Shown: positions 27,229 to 37,157 of the stretch, one piece after another
Numbering within the stretch: position 1 is the first letter of the stretch
How the letters are laid out: each line of letters starts with the position of its first letter
Assembly: GCA_049325415.1 (NCBI GenBank)
Contig: JBMOLL010000017.1
Location: forward strand, 1-64,000
Source of the DNA: JBMOLL01 sp049325415
Lineage (GTDB): Bacteria > Bacteroidota > Bacteroidia > Bacteroidales > GCA-2748055
Reading direction: 5' to 3'
DNA: 64,000 nucleotides
Program-made: the position numbers and the translations under genes
The notes under the pieces: generated by a model
What the model saw: only the letters and a program-made list of their open reading frames with translations
What the model was told of the DNA's origin: nothing
Databases searched by the model: none

Positions 27229-28770
27229 TCAAAAAAGCATTCCGAGGCTTGCATTCAGTTCCCATAACTTACCCTGATCGCCGCCCGGAATCAAGATCCT
27301 GCCGCTTCCTTTCAGATACAGGCGCTGATTGAGTCCGCGGGGAAAATAAAGGGTAAGGTGCGAGGCTTCAGAAAGATAGTTGGAGGATAATACGGTAAAA
27401 TCATGCCGAACGAGCGGGTCAGTGATGGCCGTTGTTTCCGGGAAATAGGGAGTTTCGGGTTCAATAGCAAGATCGGAGCCTGCATCGAGGTAGCCTCCGG
27501 AACTCAGCATCAGCCCGAGGCTCCAGCCCTTTCCAAGACTCCGGTTGCAGTGAAAATGAATTTCGCCACCTGCCCTGGCAATGGTTTGCTCTGCATAGAA
27601 ATAATTGAGCGAAACGAAATGCCCGTAGGAAAGTTCAAGACCGAGCCCGGACCTCAGTTCGCCGGGCTGACCGAAAAACAGGTCAGCGCTCCAACGCAGG
27701 GCCAGATTTCGTGAGGTAAACTCAACCTGCTCGTTATCAATAATGTAACTTTTGCTTACGGAAGAGTTTAGCGACAGATCACTCAGCAGGATCCGGTCAT
27801 TGCCGGTAAGCTTCAGGCTGGTATAGGCTTTCAGGTCATTTTCGAGAAAATCGGCGTCATGAATGGCCGTGGAAGTGAAATCGTAGGTTTCTTCATTCAT
27901 ATCGGCTGCATAGGGTGACTGAACGGCCGATTCAAAAGTGTTAAGGTACTGGAGTTCCACAATCCATCGTGTGGCACAGTCGTTGTAACCGGTCTGAAAA
28001 GCAAAACCTGCCTGAAGGGCATCATAGCGGTAGCTCAGGGAGTTCTTCACCAGGGGCTGACCGTACAGCATAAGGCCATTGATCTTGAAGATGGTGTTAC
28101 CACCGATCCCGTACCGGTTCATCACGTCGATATCCTCCCTTTTTGTCCCTGCAATACCGGTTAGTCCGGCAAACCATCCTCCTCCTGAATTCCAGGTCAG
28201 GGAAGGATAGACCCTGAGGTTCATCCAGAGGCTCTGCGGGCGTGGGTCGTTGTCCCTTCCTCCCAGTCCGACATGATATTCTGTTTTGACACCCGCCAGA
28301 AATCCGTGCCAGCTCTGTGCTGAGGCAATGCTGAAAACGGTCCTGAACCGGTCTTTCAGCCAGTCGCCGCCGATAGAATCGGCAAAATAAAACGAATTGG
28401 ATTCCGAGGGATCAAAACGCATATACCATTCCACGTTTTTATCGTAGGTGCGGTCGTAATCGAAGCTTCCGGCCAGGATCACCTTTTTAAGCTTACGAAA
28501 TCCGAGAGTACGGAAACCGAGAAAATCAGAGGTGTCGGCTTCGGCAGCACGGTTGAAGCTTCCCTGCCGGTGACTGTAAAAAAATTCGAAATGCCTGAGT
28601 TCAGGGATGGAATCAAGGGAAAGTCCGCTTGCATTGCAGGTACGGGTATAGAGATTTCCCGAAAGCCACAGTTCTTCATCCAGCAGGGTGGAACAGCCGG
28701 TACCCTGAGCCTGGGCCGCCATTTGCAGTGAGCAGCCAAGTAATATGCCTATGAATACAATTCTTCTCAT
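27229..28770 (-). CDS. DUF6850-family outer-membrane beta-barrel protein
   Basis: This 513-residue protein has a signal peptide of about 20 residues (ending MAAQAQ). It is dominated by alternating strands of barrel type and ends with an aromatic C-terminus (ASLGMLF). I assign DUF6850 from the overall pattern and from its place directly after a DUF4876 gene; this is recollection of the family and not a search. A short segment GLGGRDNDPRPQS near 170-185 is loop-like. The start codon comes directly after the DUF4876 stop, so the two are co-translated. The function is unknown, possibly a porin-like partner of the TonB receptor. Confidence 0.8.
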   Translation of the reverse strand: MRRIVFIGILLGCSLQMAAQAQGTGCSTLLDEELWLSGNLYTRTCNASGLSLDSIPELRHFEFFYSHRQGSFNRAAEADTSDFLGFRTLGFRKLKKVILAGSFDYDRTYDKNVEWYMRFDPSESNSFYFADSIGGDWLKDRFRTVFSIASAQSWHGFLAGVKTEYHVGLGGRDNDPRPQSLWMNLRVYPSLTWNSGGGWFAGLTGIAGTKREDIDVMNRYGIGGNTIFKINGLMLYGQPLVKNSLSYRYDALQAGFAFQTGYNDCATRWIVELQYLNTFESAVQSPYAADMNEETYDFTSTAIHDADFLENDLKAYTSLKLTGNDRILLSDLSLNSSVSKSYIIDNEQVEFTSRNLALRWSADLFFGQPGELRSGLGLELSYGHFVSLNYFYAEQTIARAGGEIHFHCNRSLGKGWSLGLMLSSGGYLDAGSDLAIEPETPYFPETTAITDPLVRHDFTVLSSNYLSEASHLTLYFPRGLNQRLYLKGSGRILIPGGDQGKLWELNASLGMLF

Positions 28771-30012
28771 TTATTCCAAAATTCCAGGTGTCGGAAAGGA
28801 GATCACCTCAAAATCCTCACTGCTGTTATTAAAATCCTGGAGGATCAAACGATCGCCAATCCTGTCCTCCACTTTTCTCCGGCAACTCTGACCGTTAAAA
28901 ATGCCGTTGCAATACTGGAACCCGGCATCAATCGGGACCGGCAGCCGCTTATATTTTCCCGACCGTGCATAGGCCAGGGCTTCAAAACCGTCGAGCACCC
29001 AGCTGGAAGGGATCAGTGCAACCTCGTGACCTTCCGTATCATAGGGCTCCGGAACGATCCTGACCCCATTTTCCCATCCTTTCTCAGCTTTGAAAATAAC
29101 AATGCTTGCTCCGTAGCTGTGAAGGATCCAATCGTGCGTGCCGGGCCTGTTGTAAAAGATTTCCGTCATGTTGGGAACTTCGGTTATGTCTACATCCTTT
29201 TGATTTTCAGGACGGTAAAGATAGGTCTCCAGGTCGGCTACGGAAAGGTCTATGCTGTTGGGATTTCCGTTGGGGTCGTCCCTGTGGTTCATGCCATCCT
29301 GGGCAATGATCAGGCTTTCACCCGGGCCAATGGGCCAGGTTCGGCCATTACCCGGTACCATCCATACAAATTCCAGGGCAACGGTATCCGGAAGGAGGTC
29401 CTGGAAACGCGACACCTCTCCGTCGGTGTTCCCGTTCGAACCGAAGCAATTTGCCACATAAAGGCTGTCGGCATAGATGACCTCATTGGTATTGTTGTAT
29501 ATTTCCACAAAATGATCGGAATAATAAGCCTTCCCCGCCGGGGTGGTGGTGCCGGTATAAAAAACCTCCTTGATCAGCAGGGTTCCGGGGATGGAGGAAC
29601 GAAGGATCAGCGCCTCCTCCCCACCATCGCTTTCAATAAAGATGTCCTGTTTGCTGGCATTCAGGTTGATCAGACGTCCGTCGGCGATGTCCTGCGCCGT
29701 CGGCACGGTATCGCCCAGACTTACTGCTGTTTCAGCACTCAGTTTCATGCCGGCCGAAACCCTGTAAGTTCCGCGTATGATATCTTCAAAAACCACGGTG
29801 CCGGTAGCATTTGTGTATCCGACCGAGAACAGCCGGTTTGACTGATTAACCAGCTTAACTTCAACTCCTTCTGCAGGTCCCGCAGTATAATACTCCGGGT
29901 AACTTACCTGTACCGTCAGGGTGTACTTTCCGGGCAGCTGTCCGAAATAATCCCTTTCACAGGCCGGCAGAACCAGGATTAAAAACAGGAGTATGGAACT
30001 AACTTTTCTCAT
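28771..30012 (-). CDS. DUF4876-family surface lipoprotein
   Basis: This 413-residue lipoprotein has lipobox LPAC with Cys18, then ERDYFG. A carboxypeptidase-regulatory-like beta-sandwich occupies about 30-105. A lamin-tail-like domain starts near 140 (LLIKEVFYTGTTTPAGKAYY, HFVEIYNNTNEVIYADSLYV), the typical DUF4876 core. The C-terminal part includes CNGIFNGQSCRRK. It lies three bases after the TonB receptor stop and abuts the DUF6850 start. By analogy with SusD it may be the extracellular ligand-binding partner of the receptor; that is inference. The substrate is unknown. Confidence 0.85.
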   Translation of the reverse strand: MRKVSSILLFLILVLPACERDYFGQLPGKYTLTVQVSYPEYYTAGPAEGVEVKLVNQSNRLFSVGYTNATGTVVFEDIIRGTYRVSAGMKLSAETAVSLGDTVPTAQDIADGRLINLNASKQDIFIESDGGEEALILRSSIPGTLLIKEVFYTGTTTPAGKAYYSDHFVEIYNNTNEVIYADSLYVANCFGSNGNTDGEVSRFQDLLPDTVALEFVWMVPGNGRTWPIGPGESLIIAQDGMNHRDDPNGNPNSIDLSVADLETYLYRPENQKDVDITEVPNMTEIFYNRPGTHDWILHSYGASIVIFKAEKGWENGVRIVPEPYDTEGHEVALIPSSWVLDGFEALAYARSGKYKRLPVPIDAGFQYCNGIFNGQSCRRKVEDRIGDRLILQDFNNSSEDFEVISFPTPGILE

Positions 30013-30015
30013 TAT

Positions 30016-32733
30016 CTAAAACGAAAAATTTATCTCTCCGCCAAAAGAAAGTTCAGGGTTGCGCTTTTCAAGGTTTCCGCTTCTGATGTTCCCGAATGCC
30101 GGATGATGCATGAACATATTGTTGGCATAAAAGGAAAATTTGAATTTATCCGTAATCTCCTTGGTAACCCTGAAGTTGATATTCCACAGGGCCGGCTTCT
30201 GCACCACCATGTATGACAGTTCGTCCTGCTCCCAGACAAGAAAATCATAGGCCGCAGATTGCGCCTCCTCCTCCGTAAGGGCAACCACGGTTCCCTGACG
30301 GTCGACGTAGGCCACGGGAAACTCTTCAAAAAGCAGGGTTTTTTCCTGCTCGAACCAGGAAACCTGCACGGCAAAGGATGCGAGGAAACGGATAGAGGGT
30401 ATATGCTGGATCAACCTGAAGGTGGTGAGAAAATTCTGTGTCTCATAACCATTCGAGGGATAGATCCCGATCAGCCTGTCGGTGTTCCCGCTGAAATACT
30501 GGCTGTTAATATAGATCTGATTCGAATTGTCGTACGACTGGTTCACCATCCAGGCCCCGGTTACGTTCAACGAGGTACCCGTAAGAGGCAGTTTCGGTGA
30601 GTTGTAGGTAAACTCGACCCCGCGACGCGTATAGGAACGGTTGTTCTGCGGGATTTTATAGGTATCGCGTGCCACCAGCGTATCCACGTTGATGGTATCG
30701 AGCATGGGCTGCATCCCGAAACCGGGAATGTAGAAATAAACATTGTAGGAAGGATAGGGGATTACGGCAAGCACATCCTTAAAGCTATAGCCGTTTTCGA
30801 GTTTTTCACTGTAGAAGGTTATATTCAGACTGTTACGTCCGTGCTCGTAATCAAATCCGGCTTCCCACTTTTTCATGACCGACATCTGCAGATCCGTGCT
30901 TTGCTGTTCGAATACGCGTGTTGTCATAATAGCCAGGTTCTCGTCCGGATAGGTATTCGAATAATACTGGTAGCTGACCACATCCATGTAGGCCTTGTCG
31001 GGGTATAGATACACCAGCGAAGGTGATTTGGCCGACAGTCCGTAACCACCCCTGATCTTCAGCGACCCGGAGATTTTATAATTCAGGTTGAAACGGGGCA
31101 AAAGTGCCTGTCCGAACTCTCCCCTTAATAAAGACAGCGGCTGGGTATTCTCGAATCTTAAGCCTGCCTGTACCTTAAGTTCCCTTTTGAACAGGGTCAT
31201 AACGACCAGGTCCTCGATATAAGCCGAGAGTGTATTTACCGGAGGAATATCTGAAAATGAACGGGGACGAGTGGAGGAGGGCGGATAGTATCCTTCTTCA
31301 AAATAACGGCCCTCTCCGTAATTGGCCGTGATCTTCCATTCAGCTCCCGCCAGGATTTTGTGTTGCAGCGGACCGGTCGACCTCACAAGGTTATAATTCA
31401 GTTCGCTGTAAAAATTGAAGGGTTTTCCCTTGATATAGGTAGCACTCAGGTACTCGGCAGGGATATAGGGGACCTCCATCGTGGTATCCGTGAGGGCTGT
31501 ACTCAGAAACTTCACCGTCCCGGAGTTGAGCATCCGGGTATAGGAGACCTGGTCTTCCAGATTAATTGAAACATTGTAATCGATATTGGTAATCCAGTTC
31601 CTGTTAAAATTCATTTTTCCGGAAGTGGTAAAACGGATCCCCTTTTCCTCCGAGAACCGTTTTTCGTCGCTGAGGGCATCCTTGTCGTCTTTATCCGTGT
31701 CGAAGGTGCGGAAGAGATCAAGTGAGCCCTTGAGATTCCAGAAATTCCCGAACAGGGAGTTCGACCAGGCCAGTTTACCCGTTGCCCGGGTGTAGGAAGG
31801 AACCGGCACGCGAAGATCGGCCTGGGCAAAGGCATAGTCAAAATCCGCATTCAGCACCCCGCCCTTTTCTCCCAGGCGAAAGCCTTTTCCCAGGTAAGCC
31901 ACGGCAGAGGTGGCATTGAATTTTACCTTGGTCGTAACAGGCATTTCTCCTCTCCGGGTATTCACAATGACTACGCCACTGGTCATATCGCCATGCTTTA
32001 CCGAGGGAATGCCCTTGATCACTTCAACTGATTCGATGTTATCGGCGGGTATTCTCCTCAGGTCGACACCGCCGCCGCTGACCGTCTCAAAATATCCGGC
32101 AGCACCGATCGTGGAGGTGTTGGTTACTTGGAGGTTGGCATCGTTGGAGAGCGGCGCCCCGTCGACCACGATGGCCGTTCCCATGGCACTGATCCTGTCA
32201 TCGGCATTGGTTGCAGAACTGCCTCTCAGGTTGACCTGTGAACTGCTCGTCAGATCGGAGTTCCCCGCTGCCTGCCCCGGCATAAGCTGCAGCACATCCC
32301 CCAGGCTTGAAGCCTGAACATGTTCCACCGCCTGGGATCCGATCACGGAGGATGATGACATGGAATTCTTGTTTTCCTGGGCAACAATGGTTACATCACC
32401 CAGGGCCAGTGTGGCCGGCCGGAGGACAATATTCAGCTCCGTGTCCTTACCTGCTGCCAGGTCCACTACACGTTCCTCGGCCTGGTAGCTCATCATCTGG
32501 AAGCGCACGGTGTAGCGTCCCGGTGAAAGACCGGGCAAACGAAAATAACCATTGACATCGGCTGCGGAACCTATTTCCTGGTCGACAAGATAGACCGTGG
32601 CAAAAGGCAGACCTTCGCCATTATCCGCATCCGTTATTCTCCCGAAAAAAGCGATCCTCTCCTGTCCGGACAGGGAGGAAGCAAGTAAAAGGAACAGTAG
32701 CAGCCCCGGAAGTTTTCTTTTTATGGCCAACAT
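30016..32733 (-). CDS. TonB-dependent receptor (non-SusC type)
   Basis: This 905-residue outer-membrane receptor has a signal peptide at 1-23 (LLASSLSGQ). A carboxypeptidase-regulatory domain follows at about 28-105 (GEGLPFATVYLVDQEIGSAA). The plug spans about 115-245 with VEVIKGIPSVKHGDMTSGVV, then a 22-strand-type barrel ends GGEINFSF. At 905 residues it is shorter than SusC and lacks a SusD neighbour, a DUF4876 lipoprotein taking that place. The ATG at 32733 is used; the open frame extends upstream only through a TTG and across a terminator hairpin. It heads a four-gene operon that begins right after that terminator. Confidence 0.92.
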   Translation of the reverse strand: MLAIKRKLPGLLLFLLLASSLSGQERIAFFGRITDADNGEGLPFATVYLVDQEIGSAADVNGYFRLPGLSPGRYTVRFQMMSYQAEERVVDLAAGKDTELNIVLRPATLALGDVTIVAQENKNSMSSSSVIGSQAVEHVQASSLGDVLQLMPGQAAGNSDLTSSSQVNLRGSSATNADDRISAMGTAIVVDGAPLSNDANLQVTNTSTIGAAGYFETVSGGGVDLRRIPADNIESVEVIKGIPSVKHGDMTSGVVIVNTRRGEMPVTTKVKFNATSAVAYLGKGFRLGEKGGVLNADFDYAFAQADLRVPVPSYTRATGKLAWSNSLFGNFWNLKGSLDLFRTFDTDKDDKDALSDEKRFSEEKGIRFTTSGKMNFNRNWITNIDYNVSINLEDQVSYTRMLNSGTVKFLSTALTDTTMEVPYIPAEYLSATYIKGKPFNFYSELNYNLVRSTGPLQHKILAGAEWKITANYGEGRYFEEGYYPPSSTRPRSFSDIPPVNTLSAYIEDLVVMTLFKRELKVQAGLRFENTQPLSLLRGEFGQALLPRFNLNYKISGSLKIRGGYGLSAKSPSLVYLYPDKAYMDVVSYQYYSNTYPDENLAIMTTRVFEQQSTDLQMSVMKKWEAGFDYEHGRNSLNITFYSEKLENGYSFKDVLAVIPYPSYNVYFYIPGFGMQPMLDTINVDTLVARDTYKIPQNNRSYTRRGVEFTYNSPKLPLTGTSLNVTGAWMVNQSYDNSNQIYINSQYFSGNTDRLIGIYPSNGYETQNFLTTFRLIQHIPSIRFLASFAVQVSWFEQEKTLLFEEFPVAYVDRQGTVVALTEEEAQSAAYDFLVWEQDELSYMVVQKPALWNINFRVTKEITDKFKFSFYANNMFMHHPAFGNIRSGNLEKRNPELSFGGEINFSF

Positions 32734-32748
32734 CCACTTAAAACAGAT

Positions 32749-32791
32749 CAGAGAAAAAAAGAAAGGCCGGACCCGTTTCAGGGGTCCGGCC
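32749..32791 (-). terminator. Strong intrinsic terminator inside the region-4 gene set
   Basis: GGCCGGACCC (32765-32774) and GGGTCCGGCC (32782-32791) form a perfect ten-base stem with a seven-base loop. On the minus strand it is followed by TTTCTTTTTTTCTC. It separates the Ycf48/PKD gene from the TonB receptor gene, leaving about 15 bases before the receptor ATG. Confidence 0.85.
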
Positions 32792-32797
32792 TGAATA

Positions 32798-35746
32798 TTA
32801 ATATACAATCATTTTAGAAACACCTTCAGCACCTTCCGCATCGGTCATCCTCACCTGGTATACACCGGAAGCAAGGCTTAAATTGAGTGGAAGTTCGCCA
32901 CCGGCATAGTCAACCCGGGTGGAAAGTACTTTCCTTCCGTCGATGGAGAAAATCTCAATATCCATCATCCCCATGGCCAGATTACCCGGCAACAGGCGAA
33001 CAAAGGTACCATCCGACGGGTTCGGGAAGATCCCTACCGTGGGCAATTCAAGGTTGTCGGTACCGGTGTGGTCAACAACCGTGACATCAAAGCTGCAGCT
33101 TGCGGTATTTCCGGCAGCATCGGTGGCTGTGTAGGTCACCGTGGTTGTTCCGGGTGCAAACTGGTCGCCGGGCTGATGTGTAGACGTCAGTTCAACAGTG
33201 CCTGAATTATCACTGGCGGTAGGCTCGGTCCAGGAGACCTCAACAGCCGTACCGGTATAAAGATCGGCGGTGATGTCCGACGGACAGTTGTCAATGGTCG
33301 GGTTGATCGCGTCAACAACAGGAACAGCAGCAGTGTAGGTACGAAGCTTGCAAAGGTTTGAGACCGTCACAGATACATTGTAAGTGTCATAGTCTGCATA
33401 GGTATGAACAGGATCAAGTTCTGCAGAAGTATTACCGTCGCCCAGATCCCAGGCTGGTTCTCCACCTACCGAGGTATTGGTGAAAGTAACGGTAAGGTCA
33501 TCCACACTGTAGTCAAATCCTGCAACAACAGGAAGGAAGTTGTCGATATGTGCATGGTAGATATTTCCACCGGCACCAAAGGCCAGCACCTCATCATTGA
33601 AGAGGGTCAGTTCGAAGAAGTTATCCATCCCGGCTGTATTCAATTCCCAGGTGTCGCCTCCGTCGGTGGTAACCTTAAAGGTGTTCTCATCCTTTCCGGT
33701 TACGAATACATTATCGGCAACTTTGATCACGTCGAAAGAATAATCGGTCGGATTAAGGGTATAGGTAGCAAAGCCATCGCTGGTTTTTGCCGCGCCATAC
33801 TGGGTGGCAAAGAATACATGGTCGGCATCAAGGATCTCCATGTCGTTGATCGATCCGAAATCCGTCCGGCTGACCTCAGTCCAGCTTTTACCGTAATCGC
33901 TTGTCTTCCAGTATTTCGAAACACCTGTAATATACCCGGTTTTACCGGTCTCGTCGAAGCCCATGCAGGTAAACGGCGAAGAATAGGACGGATAGCAGAA
34001 GTTTTTCCTGTACAGCGACCAGGTAAGACCCTGATCTCCTGATACATAAAGATAGCCATACTTGGTGCCGTTCGAAGCCTGGTAGCGAACCATTACGAAG
34101 GCCGAATCCGGAGCCTTAACCCCGAGGGCATAGTAATACGGGCTGGTACCCAGAACAGGATTCAGGGTATCGTTGGCTTCACCGCTGTCGAAAACTGAAT
34201 GTTTGATTGCAGTCCACGTTGCGCCGCCATCTGTCGTGCGTGCAAGGAACCCGTTTGTATAGGCTTTCCCTGAAGCATAGGAGAAGGAAGCCAGACCTGT
34301 TGTCTGGTTAAAGAACTTAACATCGTTGGCAACATGGCCAATCAGAGAATCGGCAAAAACCGAAGGATTCCAGGTCTTACCACTGTTGGTGGTATAGAAG
34401 ATCGAGGTATTGTTGCCGACGATCACAGCAATGGTGTCGGTTTTGAGGATGGCCATTTTCTGAAGGATCTGATCGCCCACTTTGCTCGTGGCCCATGGCG
34501 TGCTGATCGTATCCACATAAACCTCAGCGGGATCTGAGCTGACTTCAGCCACTGTATTGGTACCCGTCAGAGCAATAGTGAAATTACCCAGTTTCGGGAG
34601 TGTAAAGGTAGTGAGGTCACCGGTCACGGTCTGGTCACCGATGGTCCATACCTTTGTTCCCAGGTTGGCGCTCTGATCATTAATGGTAAGGATATTCTTA
34701 TCCACGGAAGCCTCAAAGGCAGCCACCGGATCGAGCAACTGGTCGGGAGTGGTGATATAGGTCACACCCCCTGAAGCCAGAGAATAAACCTTATTATTGA
34801 AAACAGCTGCCTCAAAGAAGCTGCCGGCGCCATTGCCTGCCGTTTCCCAGGTTGAACCGTAATTCAGACTCCTGATGGTGTTCCCGCTGGTACCGACAGC
34901 CAGAAAGATGGTATCGGATACGATAATGAAGTCCTGGGCATAGGCCGTGGAAAGCTGGGTAAATGTCTGCATCCCGTCGGTGGATTTGAATACGCCAACC
35001 TGGGAAGGCATGTAAAGGGAATCCTTGTTGATCAGGACAAGGTCGGTAAGGTACTTGGTATCAAAAGCAAGGCCCGTGGTGGTCAACTTGGTCCAGGTAG
35101 CACCGCCATCCTCAGTCTTGAGCAGGAAGGAACCCGAGCCGGTGATGTAGCCGGTGAGTCCGTCATCGGCAAAATCAATGGCGGTGGTGGTGACAGTCTT
35201 ACCACCTGCCAGGTCGTCGGAAACCTTGTGCCAGGTAAGTCCGGCATCCTGTGAACGAAATACATAACAGCGATAAGCGGCTGCAGCATTTTTATAGGAT
35301 ATCGTCGTAAAGCAATTGTACTTGTCGTTGAATCCGACGGCATAGAGTTTCCAGCCCGAGCCGGTTTTAATATCATCAGCCGTACCGGCCAGGTCAGCAC
35401 AGACCTTTGTCATGGACACAACGGACCAGGTGTCGCCCTGATCCTTTGTACGGAGCAGGAAAGTATCCCCCGCGGCGATCATTCCGGTATCAGCATCACC
35501 GAAATCGATGCTCATCAGGTTTTTCGATGCTACACCAATGGGAGAAACATCCACCCAGCTCTGGCCACCATTAATGGTCTTATAGACCAAAGAGCTGCCG
35601 AAGGTCAGCAGGGCTGTATTGTCATCAAAAGCATACAACTTCTGGCAGATGCTGCCTGAACCCGTAGCCTCTGCAATCCACTGTCCCGTGGCCGTCACGG
35701 GAAGTAAGAGGATCAGTACAGTTAGGAGTGTAAAGGTTTTTTTCAT
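32798..35746 (-). CDS. Exported Ycf48/BNR-propeller, PKD, HYR protein with T9SS sorting domain
   Basis: This large extracellular protein has 982 residues. A signal peptide spans about 1-21 (VTATGQ). Two propeller blocks of Ycf48/BNR-like repeats cover about 25-330 and 410-730, with repeats such as YKTINGGQSWVDVSP, LRTKDQGDTWSVV and LKTEDGGATWTKL. An immunoglobulin-like segment lies between them. A PKD domain spans about 735-815 (WDLGDGNTSAELDPVHTYAD). A HYR domain spans about 816-900 (GTTTVTYTATDAAGNTASC). The T9SS domain spans about 903-982. No sialidase catalytic set was recognised. It is followed by a strong terminator, so it is probably expressed at a different level from the TonB operon behind it. 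Confidence 0.88.
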   Translation of the reverse strand: MKKTFTLLTVLILLLPVTATGQWIAEATGSGSICQKLYAFDDNTALLTFGSSLVYKTINGGQSWVDVSPIGVASKNLMSIDFGDADTGMIAAGDTFLLRTKDQGDTWSVVSMTKVCADLAGTADDIKTGSGWKLYAVGFNDKYNCFTTISYKNAAAAYRCYVFRSQDAGLTWHKVSDDLAGGKTVTTTAIDFADDGLTGYITGSGSFLLKTEDGGATWTKLTTTGLAFDTKYLTDLVLINKDSLYMPSQVGVFKSTDGMQTFTQLSTAYAQDFIIVSDTIFLAVGTSGNTIRSLNYGSTWETAGNGAGSFFEAAVFNNKVYSLASGGVTYITTPDQLLDPVAAFEASVDKNILTINDQSANLGTKVWTIGDQTVTGDLTTFTLPKLGNFTIALTGTNTVAEVSSDPAEVYVDTISTPWATSKVGDQILQKMAILKTDTIAVIVGNNTSIFYTTNSGKTWNPSVFADSLIGHVANDVKFFNQTTGLASFSYASGKAYTNGFLARTTDGGATWTAIKHSVFDSGEANDTLNPVLGTSPYYYALGVKAPDSAFVMVRYQASNGTKYGYLYVSGDQGLTWSLYRKNFCYPSYSSPFTCMGFDETGKTGYITGVSKYWKTSDYGKSWTEVSRTDFGSINDMEILDADHVFFATQYGAAKTSDGFATYTLNPTDYSFDVIKVADNVFVTGKDENTFKVTTDGGDTWELNTAGMDNFFELTLFNDEVLAFGAGGNIYHAHIDNFLPVVAGFDYSVDDLTVTFTNTSVGGEPAWDLGDGNTSAELDPVHTYADYDTYNVSVTVSNLCKLRTYTAAVPVVDAINPTIDNCPSDITADLYTGTAVEVSWTEPTASDNSGTVELTSTHQPGDQFAPGTTTVTYTATDAAGNTASCSFDVTVVDHTGTDNLELPTVGIFPNPSDGTFVRLLPGNLAMGMMDIEIFSIDGRKVLSTRVDYAGGELPLNLSLASGVYQVRMTDAEGAEGVSKMIVY

Positions 35747-36326
35747 GTTGAAGAGATTAAATTATTTAATTCTGATTCGGGTTAGCAAAATACGGTGTTG
35801 TTCTAAGGCACAACATGGATAAACAGCAGGGTTAAAATTAGCCTTTACAGGGCCTATTTTTCTAACCTGTTTATGGTATTTTCCTGTCGATGATGAAAAA
35901 AAAGATAACTCCGGATAAAGTCTGACTTCAGTCCGTCCGGATCGCACACTATGAGTAAGGTAAGCTGATTTACTCATTGTTGTTTGTTCTTCCTGTTGAT
36001 AATGCCAGGCCGGTTTCTGAATGCATGATGGATAACAAGTTTCCACCCATCCCGCCTGAATCAGATCAATGTTCTGATCTATAGTGCATTAACCCAGATT
36101 CCCAGACTGGCCGGGAATTCCGGATATTATACAGACGGTTTCCATAAAAAAAACTTGCGGCCAAAAGTGCTTTTTTTTGCATATGGGACAAATTTTTTCA
36201 GAAATCTGAAAAGCTCTGAAAAACCGATGAAAAGAGGCTCCCGGAAGGAGACTCCCTCAGGTATATGCAGGTGGTGCCCGTAAAATGAAATACATGAAAA
36301 ACAAACAGTACTGGAGGGAACCGGAA
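35747..36326. other. 580-base intergenic region
   Basis: No credible gene was seen. On the minus strand near 35800, TATTTTG with TTG about 18 bases upstream is a one-base-short promoter match for the Ycf48/PKD gene. AGATCA/TGATCT at 36063-36080 is a small hairpin. An A-run and T-run flanking ACTT/AAGT near 36146-36178 could form a weak terminator. The block at 36233-36260 is a candidate terminator for the gene to the right. Confidence 0.45.
36225..36262 (-). terminator. Possible terminator after the small carboxypeptidase-domain gene
   Basis: On the minus strand a GAGG/CCTC and CTCC/GGAG imperfect stem around TTCC is followed by TTTTCATC. The stem has a bulge, so this is tentative. Confidence 0.35.
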
Positions 36327-37157
36327 TCAGCCAAGAAAACGGCTGTCTGACTCTCCGGTATCGGGATAAAAACCCGATTTTTGCATTTTAAGGTAAAGTG
36401 CCAGCTTATCCCTTATCAACTCTATAATTTGAAGCTCTGTAGCCCTGGTCAGATACGCTGTACTGAAGTTGCAGAAAACCATAAAATCGGTGATCTCATC
36501 CTCTGGCAGGCCGGTGACCCGGGCAATGATCTCCCGGTTGTATTTTTTATCTATCTGCCGCTGGACCTCTTCTTCTTCCATCCTCTTATTATAACGGATC
36601 ATGAATTTATCCTCTTTCGACAGGATCGGCACAGTGGCAATGGTATATTGTCCGCTGTTTTTTATGGTTTCCTCGATCACTTTTTCCTCAAAGGCAGCTT
36701 TCCCCTCAGATGCTGCCATGGAGGCAAATGATTCACGCATAATCTCCTGTTCCGTTGGCTGAACCCTGTAAGTTTTGAATTCCTGTTTGAAATCCTCATA
36801 GCTTCTGAAAGCTCTGATCGCCACCTCTCCGATCTCATAATATCTCGGTGCCATTCGTACGACCGTGAACGAATCGCTCATGGTCGCGTCCACGATCACC
36901 ACTTTTCCCAGGAAGCCCATTGCCCTGAATACAAGGGTATCGTTCCCCTTCAATGGAAGGTTGAAACGTCCTTCCCCGTCGGAGGTGTACCATTCCCTCC
37001 GGCTTTCATTGAAAATATTCACCCATGAAACCCGGTTGCCGGTGGAGTCGTCTATAATCCGGCCCCGGAAATACTCTGGTTCAAATAATTGTGCCTGTAA
37101 TGGCACGAGTGTCATAAGGGTAACAAACAACAGGACAATACGTTGTGGAGTAAGCAT
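36327..37157 (-). CDS. Exported protein with carboxypeptidase-regulatory-like domain
   Basis: This 276-residue protein has a signal peptide of about 22 residues (LVPLQAQ). The N-terminal beta-sandwich (YFRGRIIDDSTGNRVSWVNIF, TSDGEGRFNLPLKGNDTLVF) resembles the domain at the head of TonB receptors but stands free here. The C-terminal half is helical and charged, with KRMEEEEVQRQIDKKYNREI and ATELQIIELIRDKLALYLKM. Such proteins are common in Bacteroidota and their role is unknown. The gene is separated by about 105 bases from the DUF4914 gene upstream on the same strand, and the two could be co-transcribed. Confidence 0.8.
   Translation of the reverse strand: MLTPQRIVLLFVTLMTLVPLQAQLFEPEYFRGRIIDDSTGNRVSWVNIFNESRREWYTSDGEGRFNLPLKGNDTLVFRAMGFLGKVVIVDATMSDSFTVVRMAPRYYEIGEVAIRAFRSYEDFKQEFKTYRVQPTEQEIMRESFASMAASEGKAAFEEKVIEETIKNSGQYTIATVPILSKEDKFMIRYNKRMEEEEVQRQIDKKYNREIIARVTGLPEDEITDFMVFCNFSTAYLTRATELQIIELIRDKLALYLKMQKSGFYPDTGESDSRFLG

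Noticed and set aside
35762..36046. 94-codon minus-strand frame in the 580-base gap
   Set aside because: It has no signal, motif or start-site support, and it crosses the predicted promoter region of the Ycf48/PKD gene.
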